Source: Margaritifera margaritifera (taxonomy: Eukaryota > Mollusca > Bivalvia > Unionida > Margaritiferidae). Taken from it: a DNA stretch of 64,000 bases. Location of the stretch: contig JAQPZY010001432.1 in assembly GCA_029931535.1 (NCBI GenBank), forward strand, positions 2,498,001 through 2,562,000. Direction: 5' to 3'. Under the pieces are notes generated by a model. The model searched no databases, was not told where the DNA came from, and saw only the letters and a list, made by a program, of their open reading frames with translations. The translations under genes were made by a program, and so were the position numbers. The first letter of the stretch is position 1; each line of letters begins with the position of its first letter. Of this stretch, positions 1 to 10,841 are shown piece by piece.

Positions 1-475
1 CACCAGAAGACTTTTTATGGTGTCTAGTTGGTCCCTGGTGGCCATCTTGAAAGTCTTGTAATAGCTACTCCTCAAAAATTGATGGTCATAGTGACAGAGT
101 TTTCACCAAAAGACTTCTTATGATATCTAGTTGGTTCTAAATGAAAAGGGTGCCATGCAGACATCCAATATGGCTGCCACAATGAAAATATTGAACATCT
201 TGTAACTAATTCTCCTGAATGGATGGTCTAATTGGCATGGGGGTTTTCACCAAAAGTCTTCTAATGGTGTCTTGTTTGTCCTGAATTAAAGTGGTGCCAA
301 TCTTATATCCAATGTGACCGTTAAGCAGCTGATTTGAAAATCTTAGCACTCAAGAATAACAGAGATGGTTTCAACCAACAGCAGTTAAAAAGAAGAAATG
401 GTTTTATCTTGAATCCCTGGAAATTCGTTTCATACAATAGAGCATCAATCCTTTCAAGGGTCTCTTGTTGAAAAG
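1..475 (+). repeat. Degenerate ~130-bp repeat array, 3' end of a dispersed family (truncated by window edge)
   Basis: Units share TTTTCACCAAAAGACTTCTTA, TCTAGTTGGTCCTAAATGA and CCAATATGGC in the same order as the arrays at 35866-37220 and 44490-47060. The tail at about 350-470 (GTTAAAAAGAAGAAATGG, then CCTTTCAAGGG) matches the tail at 37140-37220, which suggests a defined 3' end of the family. Confidence 0.7.
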
Positions 476-919
476 ATCCTTATTTCCTCAGTGCATTTAA
501 GAGAACTTTTCATATTTGTTTATGCATCTTGTAAATTAATCAAGGTATGAAATATAAATATTACTCAGTGGTCATAATTCTCCCATAAGACCATAACTGA
601 TAATAAGCCCTATTTGTACAAAAGTTTTGCAAATATTTAATGAAGAAAACCTGTTTTTAATATAAAGCCACCTCCCCCTTTTCAAAATTTAAAAAGTTGG
701 CTCCTTGTTATGGGTGAAAGTTTTAAATTTATATTTTAGGTGTAGATCTGGGTTTCCGTTAGTTGATATAGGAGTTATACAACTATGAGATATGGAGAGA
801 GAACTCTGCTCGGTTTTGTTTTGTAAAATGCACACCACATAATGTGGATCCTGTTTTTTTCTAAAAAAATATATATAAAGTTCCTGTGTGCTGAATGTGA
901 ATAAGATCATAATTAAAAC

Positions 920-1945
920 TAAACCTTGATATATCTCTCGTTTTATTGTCAGAAACAGCAGTTGGTACCTGAAAATTTGAACCAGCATCATGAAATTCAC
1001 AACTTTTAATAAGTCATATATTTTGTTTTTCTTTAAAAGCAAAAATCTCAGTACAGTGTAAATAACAATATATGACAAAATATCGATCACTTAAGATGTT
1101 AGTAATGCTTCCTGGTGACAACACTTTAAGAAATAAATACCAGTTAAACAAGTCTTGTCAAGTCAAATTCATGTTTCAGTTTTATCTTTTAATTCGGTTT
1201 CAGTATAATCATCATAAATGTGATTTTTATGCCTTCTTGTATTCAGACCTGAAAAGTGTTATTTGACCATCACAGATATGCCTGGAAGTGTTTCGGTGAG
1301 AGACTAATTAGGTGCAGAATGTGTTTTGATCTCCGATTTGCAGAAGTGTTTGTTGTATGTTAGAATCAATTAAAAGTAGACCTGCTGTGTATTATGATGT
1401 TAATTATATCATTTGTATCAAATCAAGTAAAGGGGGTAGAATAAAAAGAGTTAAAAGGTATGCAAATCAATATTTTACTAATACATACAACAACAAAAAG
1501 TTGAGTTTCGACGTTGTTGTTTCTCTAAATAAATGTTCATAATTTTAAAAAAAAAAAGAATCTTGTTTTGTTCTGAATCAACAATAACACTAGAGTATAT
1601 CTACATTCACATACAAAAAGCAGTGATGTAATAATAAACAATGTTTTTGCTGGTACATATGTGATGTGTGTTGAAACCTTGTGGAGGGATGTTTTTAACT
1701 ATCTTTCAGAGAACAGCTTCATTAGAAAAAAAGCTATTTATTGACAATTATTTCCAACATGATTATAAAAGCAGTATTCAACCTTTTAACAGGCTCCCCC
1801 TCCCCCCTTCTCACTATTGATGTTCACCCCTTTCTTAATTTTTCAGAGGTCCCTTAGTAACTTGAGCGCTTCTGGTTGCTGCAATTTATGTTTTTTTACC
1901 CCATTGTGTGTGAAGTGTCAAGGAAGAGGAGTTCATTAAAAAAAA
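920..1945 (+). mobile_element. Copy 1 of a ~1.1-1.5 kb non-autonomous element (shared with 6345-7575 and 57754-59222)
   Basis: The blocks GGTGACAACACTTTAAGAAA, TCTTTTAATTCGGTTTCAGT and ATTGACAATTATT occur in the same order in the copy at 57754-59222 and in reverse complement at 6345-7575. This copy lacks a clear left terminus; its right end (GGTCCCTTAGTAACTTGAGC) matches the right end of the third copy. Confidence 0.6.
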
Positions 1946-2300
1946 TCTTGATTATTGCTGGTTATTTTGATTTTAGACCAATCAAAATATCTGTATTGTT
2001 GATCATCCAGATAAAAAAAGTTGGGAGAATTTATAATACATGTATGTCATGAAACAGAATCAGTGATTAGTATTTTAAATGATTGGTATCCAATTAATTA
2101 CTTCATGAAAATTTTTACATTTATTTCTCTGATTTGAAGGAAAAGTCATCTTTTATGTGTAAACAAATTCTAACAACATGCCAGGTTGAGAACATATCAC
2201 TTGCAGTGCCTCTATCCCTTGTCCAGTGAATTCCCAGTGATCTTGGTGAATATGTTGTATGGCATTGAAACATTAAAAGACCTGGATTTGTATTCATTAG

Positions 2301-2462
2301 TACCGTATATACTCATGTGTAATCCAGGTCCGAATGCAAATAACATAGACCCTGATCTGCTGCTGCATAATGCACTGGCAAATCAGGGTCTGTGTTGTTT
2401 ATTCTACTGATTAGTCTTTGCAAACTGCATAAACCCAGATCTGCCAGCACATTATGCACATA
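2301..2462. mobile_element. Truncated fold-back element (double-hairpin family)
   Basis: It begins TACCGTATATACTCATG and keeps the first hairpin arm pair (ACATAGACCCTGATCTGC with GCAAATCAGGGTCTGTGTTG) and half of the second, then runs into unrelated AT-rich DNA near 2460. The full family structure is described under the 50028-50247 copy. Confidence 0.75.
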
Positions 2463-2525
2463 AATAATATATATTTACACAGATATTTGTAAAAAAATGA
2501 ACAGTAGGTTCAAGTTACAGTATGA

Positions 2526-2546
2526 AGAGAGAGAGAGAGAGAGAGA
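2526..2546. repeat. (GA)n microsatellite
   Basis: A short uninterrupted GA run of about ten units. Confidence 0.9.
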
Positions 2547-2836
2547 AGATGGTAGGTTGTGAGCGTATGCTGAAAAATGCACTGAAAGATATGGAGTTAC
2601 AGTTACAAGTGAATTTCATTATTTTAAATTAACCATGATTATGAAAAGATATGCAGTTAAACTGTGAGAATAACAGAGGAGGAGGGAACAAATAGTGAAA
2701 GCGAAGGATTAAAGTAAGGGGCCAAACAAGTGGGTGCACATAGTCTCAACATCACAAAAATAGAATGTCAAAAACTACGGATTTTATTATCAGCTAAAAT
2801 GTCAACTGAAAAGACAATTGACCAAATCTCACATTC

Positions 2837-2840
<4 letters not shown>

Positions 2841-2880
<40 letters not shown>
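2841..2880. repeat. (GA)20 microsatellite
   Basis: Forty bases of perfect GA. It produces a spurious Arg-Glu open frame at 2818-3021, which I do not regard as a gene. Confidence 0.95.
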
Positions 2881-2884
<4 letters not shown>

Positions 2885-3271
2885 GACCTACTGAAGACAG
2901 ACAACAACAGCAGCAGATGAATTCAAGGCAGTCTAGCCTCCTCCCCCTTCAACCAAGCCTCCACAAGCCCACCCCAAAATTCGCTGGCAATTTCAGATCT
3001 TGTTGGCCTCAAAGATCATAGACCGAGAGAGACAAGGAGATTCACCTTGCAATCGTTTCAATTTTCCCCATATTATTTTTCATATCAGCAATAAATATAA
3101 TTAAGTTTTTACAGACGGTTGTTAATCAATTATCAAACTTCTACTGTTAATTGCTGGGCTATGAAAACATAAAATGGCTTCCAAACTCATTTTAAAAAAT
3201 GCATGTGGTGCTTTGTTACAGGGACCAACTTAATAAAGGACACTCATCAATGATATTGTTTAAGGATATGT

Positions 3272-4178
3272 ATAGGGGTAATGTAACAAAAAAAAAGACT
3301 CCAACAAGCTTTCAAGATTTAAAATACAAATATTTAATTTCCTAAAATACTAAAATATTTCAACAAACAATCAAAGTGAAAGAATTAAAATAGCTTGCAG
3401 TATAGAATATCCTTAAAAGTCCTAAATTGTTCTAAAGTTCACTGATCCGGAAGTTAATCCAAATGTTCCGAATGAAGTAGGTTCCGAATGAAACCTTCAC
3501 TGTACTAATGTGTTAATAAGAATCGGTTATATCCAAGTTTTATAAATTCCAAATAGTCCTTGTGAATATGGAATAACACAAGTTCTGGAAATGTTTCCGA
3601 TAATTCCACGGAGCTGTATAATTACTAAAGTTTAAGAGACAGTACTGAATCCAGAATGTACTGTATGATGATATATATCACAAAAGTAGAATATCCACAC
3701 ACAATATGAACCAAATTCGTTTATGACCTCTCAGGCTGTCAAACTATGCTAGGAATGCCTAAACACAGGATTATTTCCTATTATATAGTCTCTTACTACG
3801 CAGAATCGAAATAAAAACCCATACTACGTCTCTGATAAACAACTGGGTATTTCGAAATAATTTCCTTCTAAATTACAACCCTCTCCGAACCAGTCAGAAA
3901 TTAGGTTATGTGTGACATCACCAAAGTACTTGTGTCCTGACGTTATTAACAGTCTATAAAATATTGACTCTAAAATTAATCATAGAATCTAGGTCAGAAG
4001 TTCATACCTTCACACACGGGATCATATGACATGACTTGTGCTTCAGTGAAATATTGATCCAATTTACCGTATGTGTACTCACAGCAAGACGACAGCAGTT
4101 AGACTAAGAACAGAGATCACAAACTAATAAACTATACCATTATTAAAAGAAAAATGATACATAATTCCGTAACAATAT
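3272..4178 (+). repeat. Direct repeat A, ~0.9 kb (pair with 5321-6245)
   Basis: The segment starts near GTAATGTAACAAAA and ends near GATACATAATTCCGTAACA. The partner at 5321-6245 is collinear throughout, sharing blocks such as CACTGATCCGGAAGTT, CCACGGAGCTGTATAATT and GCAAGACGACAGC, with many substitutions. The pair flank about 1.1 kb of other repeats. The TGT...ACA ends leave an LTR-retrotransposon origin open, but I saw no primer-binding site, polypurine tract or coding region between them, so a plain segmental duplication is as likely. Confidence 0.75.
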
Positions 4179-4347
4179 TAAAGGCCATTGTCCAGTTGTT
4201 AATGAACAGCAGTATATATTGTAATGACAATAAGAGATCATATGGATCAATCATTATATTTTCTCGCCGATACAGGAGACAAAGAAGGACAGATCAATGA
4301 ATGAGAGTAGATTTCCAATTAACAAAACAATTATCCTTTCAACATCA

Positions 4348-5240
4348 GATGATCAAAGGCCTTTCTTCACGATTATAAATGGTGTTTATTTCTTTATTTC
4401 TTGATCTCGTTTCATTATTCTATGTGATACGTGAAGTTAGCAAATAGGTTGGGTAAGTGTTAGTTGAGGCAACAAATAGTTATGTTTTTCATTTGGGATT
4501 ATATCAAACATATACTCAGCAAACAATACATTGTTAGTTTGACATATCTTTATCATACATTGGTATTATTTCAAAGCCATTTGAAACTTGAACTTCACTT
4601 CTCGATTCAAATAAATACATCAAAATACATGGTTAAAAAAAGTAATAAAAGAATGAAATGATCAGTGACCTTTCTGCACAATTATAAATGGTGATTCTTT
4701 TTTTTTTTAATCTCCTGTTTCATTATTCATTGTATCAGTTACAAATTTAAGTGATGTTAACTTAGTTCAGGTGAATTTTTATTTTTAAGGCAATAAATAG
4801 TCATGTTTTTCATATGGAATTATATCACATATACTCAGCAAACAATACATTGCTTGTTTGACATCTGGATCATATGTCTGTATTTTTTCAAAGCTGTTTG
4901 AAACATGAACTTGTCTTCTTGATTCAAATAAAAAACATCAAAATATGTGGTTAAAAAAAAAGAAAAAAAAAAAGAAAAGATCAGTGACCTTTCTGCATTG
5001 ATTATAAGTGGTGATTCTTTTATTTCTTAATATCCTGTTTCGTTATGCGATGCCTCACTTAAGAACTTACCCCAAGTTAATCACCATTTATAACATAACA
5101 TTTTAGGTCATTGGATGTATCTAAATCTTACCTCGGTGTATTTTTGAAGCTGTTTGAAATGGGAACCTTTCCAATTTTAACACGTCAAAATACGAAGTTA
5201 AAAAATAATACAAAGATAAAAAAACAACCCAAAAGATTCT
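4348..5240 (+). repeat. Three ~310-bp tandem units
   Basis: Units start near 4348, 4658 and 4977, each with GATCA(G)TGACCTTTCTGCA-like text followed by ATTATAAATGGTG and later CATATACTCAGCAAACAATACA or CAAAGCTGTTTGAAAC. The third unit has lost its middle. They fill the gap between the two 0.9 kb direct repeats. Open frames here are chance. Confidence 0.75.
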
Positions 5241-5320
5241 ATTTCATTTTTGTAAATAACAACAACAAAAAACAACAATATTTTCAATCATTTTTGCAAA
5301 CATAAATCATATTTGTTACG

Positions 5321-6245
5321 ACTAGGAGTAAATGTAACAAAAGAAAAGACTCAAACAAGCTTTCAAGATTTAAAACAAATATTTAATTTCCTAAAATATT
5401 AAAATATTTCAACAAACAGTCAAAGTGAAAGAATTAAAAATAACTTACAGTATAGAATATCCTTAAAAGTCCTAAATTGTTCTAAAGTTCACTGATCCGG
5501 AAGTTCATTCAGATATTCCGAATGAAGTAGGTTCTGAATGAAACCTTCACTGTACTGATGTACTAACAAGAATCAGTTATATCCAAGTGTTATTAATTCC
5601 AAATAGTCCTTGTGAATATGGAATATCACACAAGTTCTAGAAATGTTTCCGATAATTCCACGGAGCTGTATAATTCTTAAAGTTTAAGTAGCAGTACTGA
5701 ATCCAGAATGTACTGTATAATAATAATAATATCACTGGAGCAGAATATCCACACACAAAATGAACCAATCTTGTTTATGACCTCTCTGGCTGACAAACTA
5801 TACTAGAATCCCAAACACAGCAATACATTTTATTATATAGCTTCTGACTGCACAGAACAGAATAAGGATAACCAATTTAAACTGTATTGCGACTTAAAAA
5901 CTATTTAATCCTTCTAGAAAAAAACCTCCGAACCAATCAGAAACTAGGTTATGCATGACACCGCTAAAGTACCTGTGCACTGACGTTATTACCAGTCAAT
6001 AAAGTATTGACTTCTTATAGAACATAGAATCCAGGTCAAGAGTTCAACAAATTCTCACGCTCTAGGTCACGTGACATGATTCATGTTTAACCGACAATAT
6101 TTCCCAAGACCAATGTACTGAGTCACATTGAAATACTGCATATGTACTTTCTGCAAGACGACAGCTGTTAGACTATTATGCAGAGATCATAAAACTATAC
6201 CATTATTTAAAAACAAAATGATACATAATTTCGTACCATATTATT
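5321..6245 (+). repeat. Direct repeat B, ~0.9 kb (pair with 3272-4178)
   Basis: It is collinear with the first copy. It starts near GTAAATGTAACAAAAGAAAA and ends near GATACATAATTTCGTACCA, and differs from copy A by scattered substitutions and small indels. Confidence 0.75.
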
Positions 6246-6344
6246 ATAACTTTTATGTACGAAAATTTAAAGGATTGACGAAACATATAAAGTGCTATGT
6301 ACGAACAAATACAATACATTTAAATTATCATTTTTTTTATAGCT

Positions 6345-7575
6345 AGATGGTGTATGAAAAATTAAAGGGTACGAAAAATTACATGAGATACGGTATATTG
6401 CCTTTATTTTCAAGATAGTCAGTGTTTGAAAGATTATTAAAAACATCACTCCAAGAGGTTTCAATACACATCACATGTGTACATTTAAAACAGTGTGTAT
6501 TATGTCACTGCTTTTTGCATGTGAATGTGAGTATATTCTAGTGTTGCTGTTCATTCAGAATAGAACTAGATTCTTGTTTAAAAAAGATGGACTTTTATTT
6601 CTAGAAACAACAGCATCAAAACTTTATTTTTTATTGTTATATCAGTAAAATATTTTAATGTTGTGAATTCATAGCAAGTAATCATGAAATTTCTGCTCAT
6701 GCTTGATCAAACCTCAGAGTGCCAACTCAGGAATTTAGGTTCACTACAAACTTTGGATCTCACTTCTCCATACTGAACTGTATTTAATGAAACCAAGGTT
6801 TTCATGCACCTAGAAGACTTTTCGTTTGGTTCTCTTGCTATTATTGATCACATTTGCAAATGAGTAGGATAAACCGCTGATTAAAGTTAGATACTTTAAT
6901 TATGTTACTTACGTAATAATATTTAAAACAGTGTTCGATTGGTCAGTTGAAATGAGTTTACTTGACTGTGATGGTGACTGCTAGCTCTTACACAGGTAGG
7001 ATTTGCATGCCTTTGAACTTATTTTTTGTTCTAATTCCATTACTCGATTTGACACAAAAGATGTACCGGTAATTCAGGTGATAATACAAAGTAGGTCTAC
7101 TTTTAATTGATTGTAACACTGCAACAAACACTTCTGCAAGACAAAGATCAAAACAGTCAGTACTTAATTAGGTTCTCACAGAAATGCTCACATGTATTGC
7201 TTTGACTTTTCACATTTGAATACAAGTGAGCATATCACATGTATGACAGTTACACTGAAACTAAATTAAAAGATAAAACTGAAACATGAATTTGACTTGA
7301 TGAGACCTTTTTAATTAGTATTTATTTCTTAAAGTATTGCCACAAGTAGGTATTAGCAAAATTTTCATTGCTCATTATTTCATCATATATTGTTAATTAC
7401 AGCATATTTAGAATATTGTTTTAAAGATGATTTTTAAAAAAATATGACTTCTTAAAAGTTGTGAATTTCATGAAGTTGACTTCAAAGTTTCTAGCTCTAA
7501 CCACCATTTTCAATGATAAAATTAGCAATATATCAAGGTTTCAATTACCAATTTTGATTGCAATTTTACTCGTGT
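6345..7575 (-). mobile_element. Copy 2 of the ~1.1-1.5 kb non-autonomous element, inverted
   Basis: The reverse complement matches 920-1945: for example CACTGCTTTTTGCATGTGAA here against TTCACATACAAAAAGCAGTG there, and ACTGAAACATGAATTTGACT here against the matching block near 1160. No complete terminal repeats remain. Confidence 0.6.
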
Positions 7576-7796
7576 TCAGCAAATAGGGGCCAATTTTTTA
7601 GGGGTATTTTTATCAGAAAAAATGTGATCCACATCTGTCCCAGCATTGTAAGTGGGTTTGCAAGTTGTTGTGTGCACTAGAACTCAGTCAGATGAAAAAC
7701 AAAGTTAATCTATGTGCTTGAAAATCTCAACCTTGATTTACTTACCTTTGATGTTAACTTTATCTGTTACCTTCAGATTTAAGGGTTTTCCATTGT

Positions 7797-8172
7797 TGCA
7801 ACCCATGGGTGAAAATCCACTATGCACCCTTTTTCACTCGAGGCTGACTGTGACAAAATTTTCTCATTTTTTTATGAATATGCATAAACAAAATTACATC
7901 ATCTACAATACAATGAAACAAGCCCTTACACATCAACAAAAGTGCCCTTTTTATCACTCAATAAGTAACTGTGTTTTGAAGAGAAACTTTGATGAGCTCA
8001 TTCAGGTAGCATGAAAGATCATGTTGGGTCAACTTTTTGAGAAAATTTTACTTAGGCTCGCAACAATTGGTTAAGCAGGTTTATGCATATTCATTTGAAA
8101 CGAGAAAATCTTGTCACAGGCAACCATGGGTGAAAAAGGAACATAGCGGATTTTCACCCATGGTTTGTGACG
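7797..8172. mobile_element. Fold-back element with ~100-bp inverted ends
   Basis: The left arm (ACCCATGGGTGAAAATCC...TGAATATGCATAAAC) pairs with the right arm (GTTTATGCATATTCATTTGA...GGATTTTCACCCATGG). About 170 bases of loop separate them. A 100-codon open frame at 7712-8014 spans the left arm and is not thought to be coding. Confidence 0.75.
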
Positions 8173-8467
8173 ATGAGGGTGTTCTGTCCCTTCACAATGT
8201 AATCTATGTCGAATAAGATTGTATACCAGTGACATGCTAAATAATGGATCTTTTCCTTCTGTCTGGATACAGAAAACTGGATACTGAAATTGCCAGGTAG
8301 TCGCATTAAGTTTATGGGAATATGTGCTTTATACATCATAAATGTTTGATCTTGACCTTGTTATTGTAGTGATGAAGTATTCCAACGATGATACTGTCGT
8401 AATACTATTCTATAGCATGTTAATGTTGTCTTTTTTGCTCTTTGTTGCTCTCTGTCTCCCTCTGTAG

Positions 8468-8476
8468 TGAGTAAAG
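8468..8476 (+). CDS. Candidate CaMKII linker microexon (9 nt, phase 1-1)
   Basis: Nine nucleotides, TGAGTAAAG, sit between a strong pyrimidine-rich acceptor (8431-8467, ending CTCTGTCTCCCTCTGTAG) and a near-perfect donor GTAAGT at 8477. In phase 1 after a G-ending exon it would encode V-S-K and end in the G of a Gly codon. Length and phase fit the other linker exons, but a nine-base exon carries almost no coding evidence. The case rests on the quality of both splice sites. A TA-flanked inverted-repeat element begins about 60 bp downstream. Confidence 0.3.
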
Positions 8477-8536
8477 GTAAGTCGGCACCCAGTATGAATA
8501 TGTTTTTTTTTGGTCTTCATTAATTTTTATCTTAAA

Positions 8537-8715
8537 TACAGTACTCCATCACTGTAATGTCCTTCATTATAACATGATTCCTGTAATAAGGTGAGTATGG
8601 TCATGGAATCCATTTCATTAATGGTAGTAAAATCATGCATATCATGTACTTCATTATAAAGTGGCAGTATACTCTATGGTTCCCAGGGACGGTGTTATAA
8701 TGAGGGAGTACTGTA
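8537..8715. mobile_element. 179-bp MITE with TA target site
   Basis: It begins TACAGTACTCCATCA and ends GAGGGAGTACTGTA, an inverted repeat flanked by TA, as expected of a Tc1/mariner-type non-autonomous element. Internal text (CTTCATTATAACATG and CATTATAAAGTGG) also pairs loosely. Confidence 0.75.
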
Positions 8716-9603
8716 TTGTGAATCATTTGCATGAAACTTATTACTAGCATTCCTTTTCTTGTTATTTTTTGTTCAAATAGAACTAAAAACCATTTTCAGC
8801 CATCTTTATGCAGAATATTTTTGTTGTCTATTGTGTTCATTTATTAGACACTGTACAAAATTAGATCTTTCTGACTTTCTACATTTCACATGAACTTTAC
8901 TCAGGAATATATGGTTACGCAGCAGTACATGTTATAATGAAATCCCCTCTTTAAAAAAAAGAAAATCAACAAAATTGAGATGAACATTCTGGTAGTCATT
9001 TCTTCATGGAGAGGCAATTGTTTTCTCTGGCAAGCTTTGAAAAGTGACTTTGTGGATCATTGTTTTTCATTTTCACTCCACATCTGTTTACCAAATTACC
9101 AGTTTAATGCACATTTGCTGATACACAACCCTTCAGGGTATAGGTTAATTTATGAGATATGCAAAAAGACATGTCAGGATAATCTGGATAGTCAACTCTT
9201 TTGATTTGAATTTTAGTTGTTTCCCTTTACAGTTCTTTGTAGATTGTACTTGGTTAAAGTAAATCTTAAGCATCTACTGCATCATGAGTAAATTAAAAAT
9301 ACTTTAATCCTGCAGTATTTACCCAAAGATGGAATTTGCACTGAAATACACTTCTAAAAGCCTGTCCAAAAATTTTACCTAATGCCAGTATGTATTTTTG
9401 TTAGATTGCACATGGCTTGGGCTTATTTTGGGTGGTCAGTTTATGATAGTACAGTAAAACCTGTCTTATGCCAAAAAAATGTCTCTCAAGACAGGTGATC
9501 TCTTGAAAACAGATCTGTGTATAAGGGCCAGTTTTCAGAGTTTGGTATGTTAACAGTTAATAGCATGTATGAACAAAAAATATATGGAAGATGTCTTATG
9601 TGA

Positions 9604-9821
9604 TACCATCTATACTCATGTATAAGCGGATACCAACTGCAAACTGCATAGACCCAGATCTGCAATTACATAATGCATCAGCAGATCTGGGTCTATGCAG
9701 TTTGTGAGGACTAATCAGTAGAACAAACAACATAGACCCTGATCTGCCAGTGCATTATGCGGCAGATCAGGGTCTGTGTTGTTTGCATTTGGACTTGGCT
9801 TATACGTGAGTATATACGGTA
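9604..9821. mobile_element. Fold-back element, full length, CAGATCT hairpin first
   Basis: It runs from TACCATCTATACTCATG to TGAGTATATACGGTA and contains both hairpins, in the order CATAGACCCAGATCTG then CATAGACCCTGATCTG. This is the opposite orientation to the 50028 copy. Confidence 0.9.
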
Positions 9822-10549
9822 ATCTCAAGAGTTTTAACTTAGCACGCAAAAACCAAAATCTCCTTTTATAGTTGCTTATGAAATCTGCCAATATAATATA
9901 TGACCAAATTTAATTTAAAAGTTTCCTCTGTCATCATATTACCCCGAAGTTACAGATTGACATTGTGACTTTTGATTGACTATTCTGTTGTAGTCCCATC
10001 AACCACTAAAGAGATAGACATTCACAGATTCCTTAATGATAACTTTTCTTTGAAATTATTATCCTCCCACCCCACCACCGCCAATGATAGCACTTGACTT
10101 CTGCCAGTGGTAATTAGATAGTTAATGGGGATTTTTTAAAAAAGTTTTGTTTCATATGTTTGAAAAATATACGTGTCTTTGCAAATTAACATTACTTTTG
10201 AATTGGAAAGGCAGCTTTAATGACAGCTAAATTTTAATAGCTTACTTATTTAAGGATTAATGAGAATAACAGTAAGAAAATATTGATATTTTGTTGCATT
10301 TGTCAGCAGCTGTCACAAATTTGAAGATTTATTGGATATTTTGATGAAATTGATGTGCTTTTTAACTGAGTAATATTCATAATCTTTAAAGATATCTTCG
10401 TGTAATTTTGTTTGAGAATTTGAAGTGATATCCCTAATTTTTCAGCATCTGATAGTTATATTTTCCCCATTATTTTTAACAGCTAAACAGTATTGTGAAT
10501 AAATAACAGTTTTGTTACTTAACATTTTAGGGAGTTTTTGAATCATTTA

Positions 10550-10767
10550 TGGTCTCTGATGGTTGTCCAAGAAATGTGATATCCACACATTTGTATTTTT
10601 GTGTCATGGTCTCTGATGTTTCTGATATCCACACATTTGTATTTTTATGTCATAGTCTCTGATGGTTGTCCAAAAAATATGATATCTACACATTTGTATT
10701 TTTGTGTCATGGTCTCTGATGGTTGTCCAAGAAATATGATATCTACACGTTTGTATTTTTGTGTCAT
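10550..10767 (+). repeat. 57-bp tandem repeat, four copies
   Basis: The unit is GGTCTCTGATGGTTGTCCAA followed by text ending TTTGTATTTTTGTGTCAT. The second copy carries an internal deletion. It ends about 75 bp before the 3.2 kb element. Confidence 0.85.
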
Positions 10768-10841
10768 CACCAGCATTAGAAATAGCAAGACATAAGTATC
10801 AGTTTAATCTGGCAGTGGTGACAGCAGGGTAGGTGTCATAT

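Noticed and set aside
2818..3021. Frame with an Arg-Glu run
   Set aside because: Translation of a GA microsatellite.
7712..8014. 100-codon frame
   Set aside because: Overlaps the left arm of a fold-back element and has no recognisable protein features.
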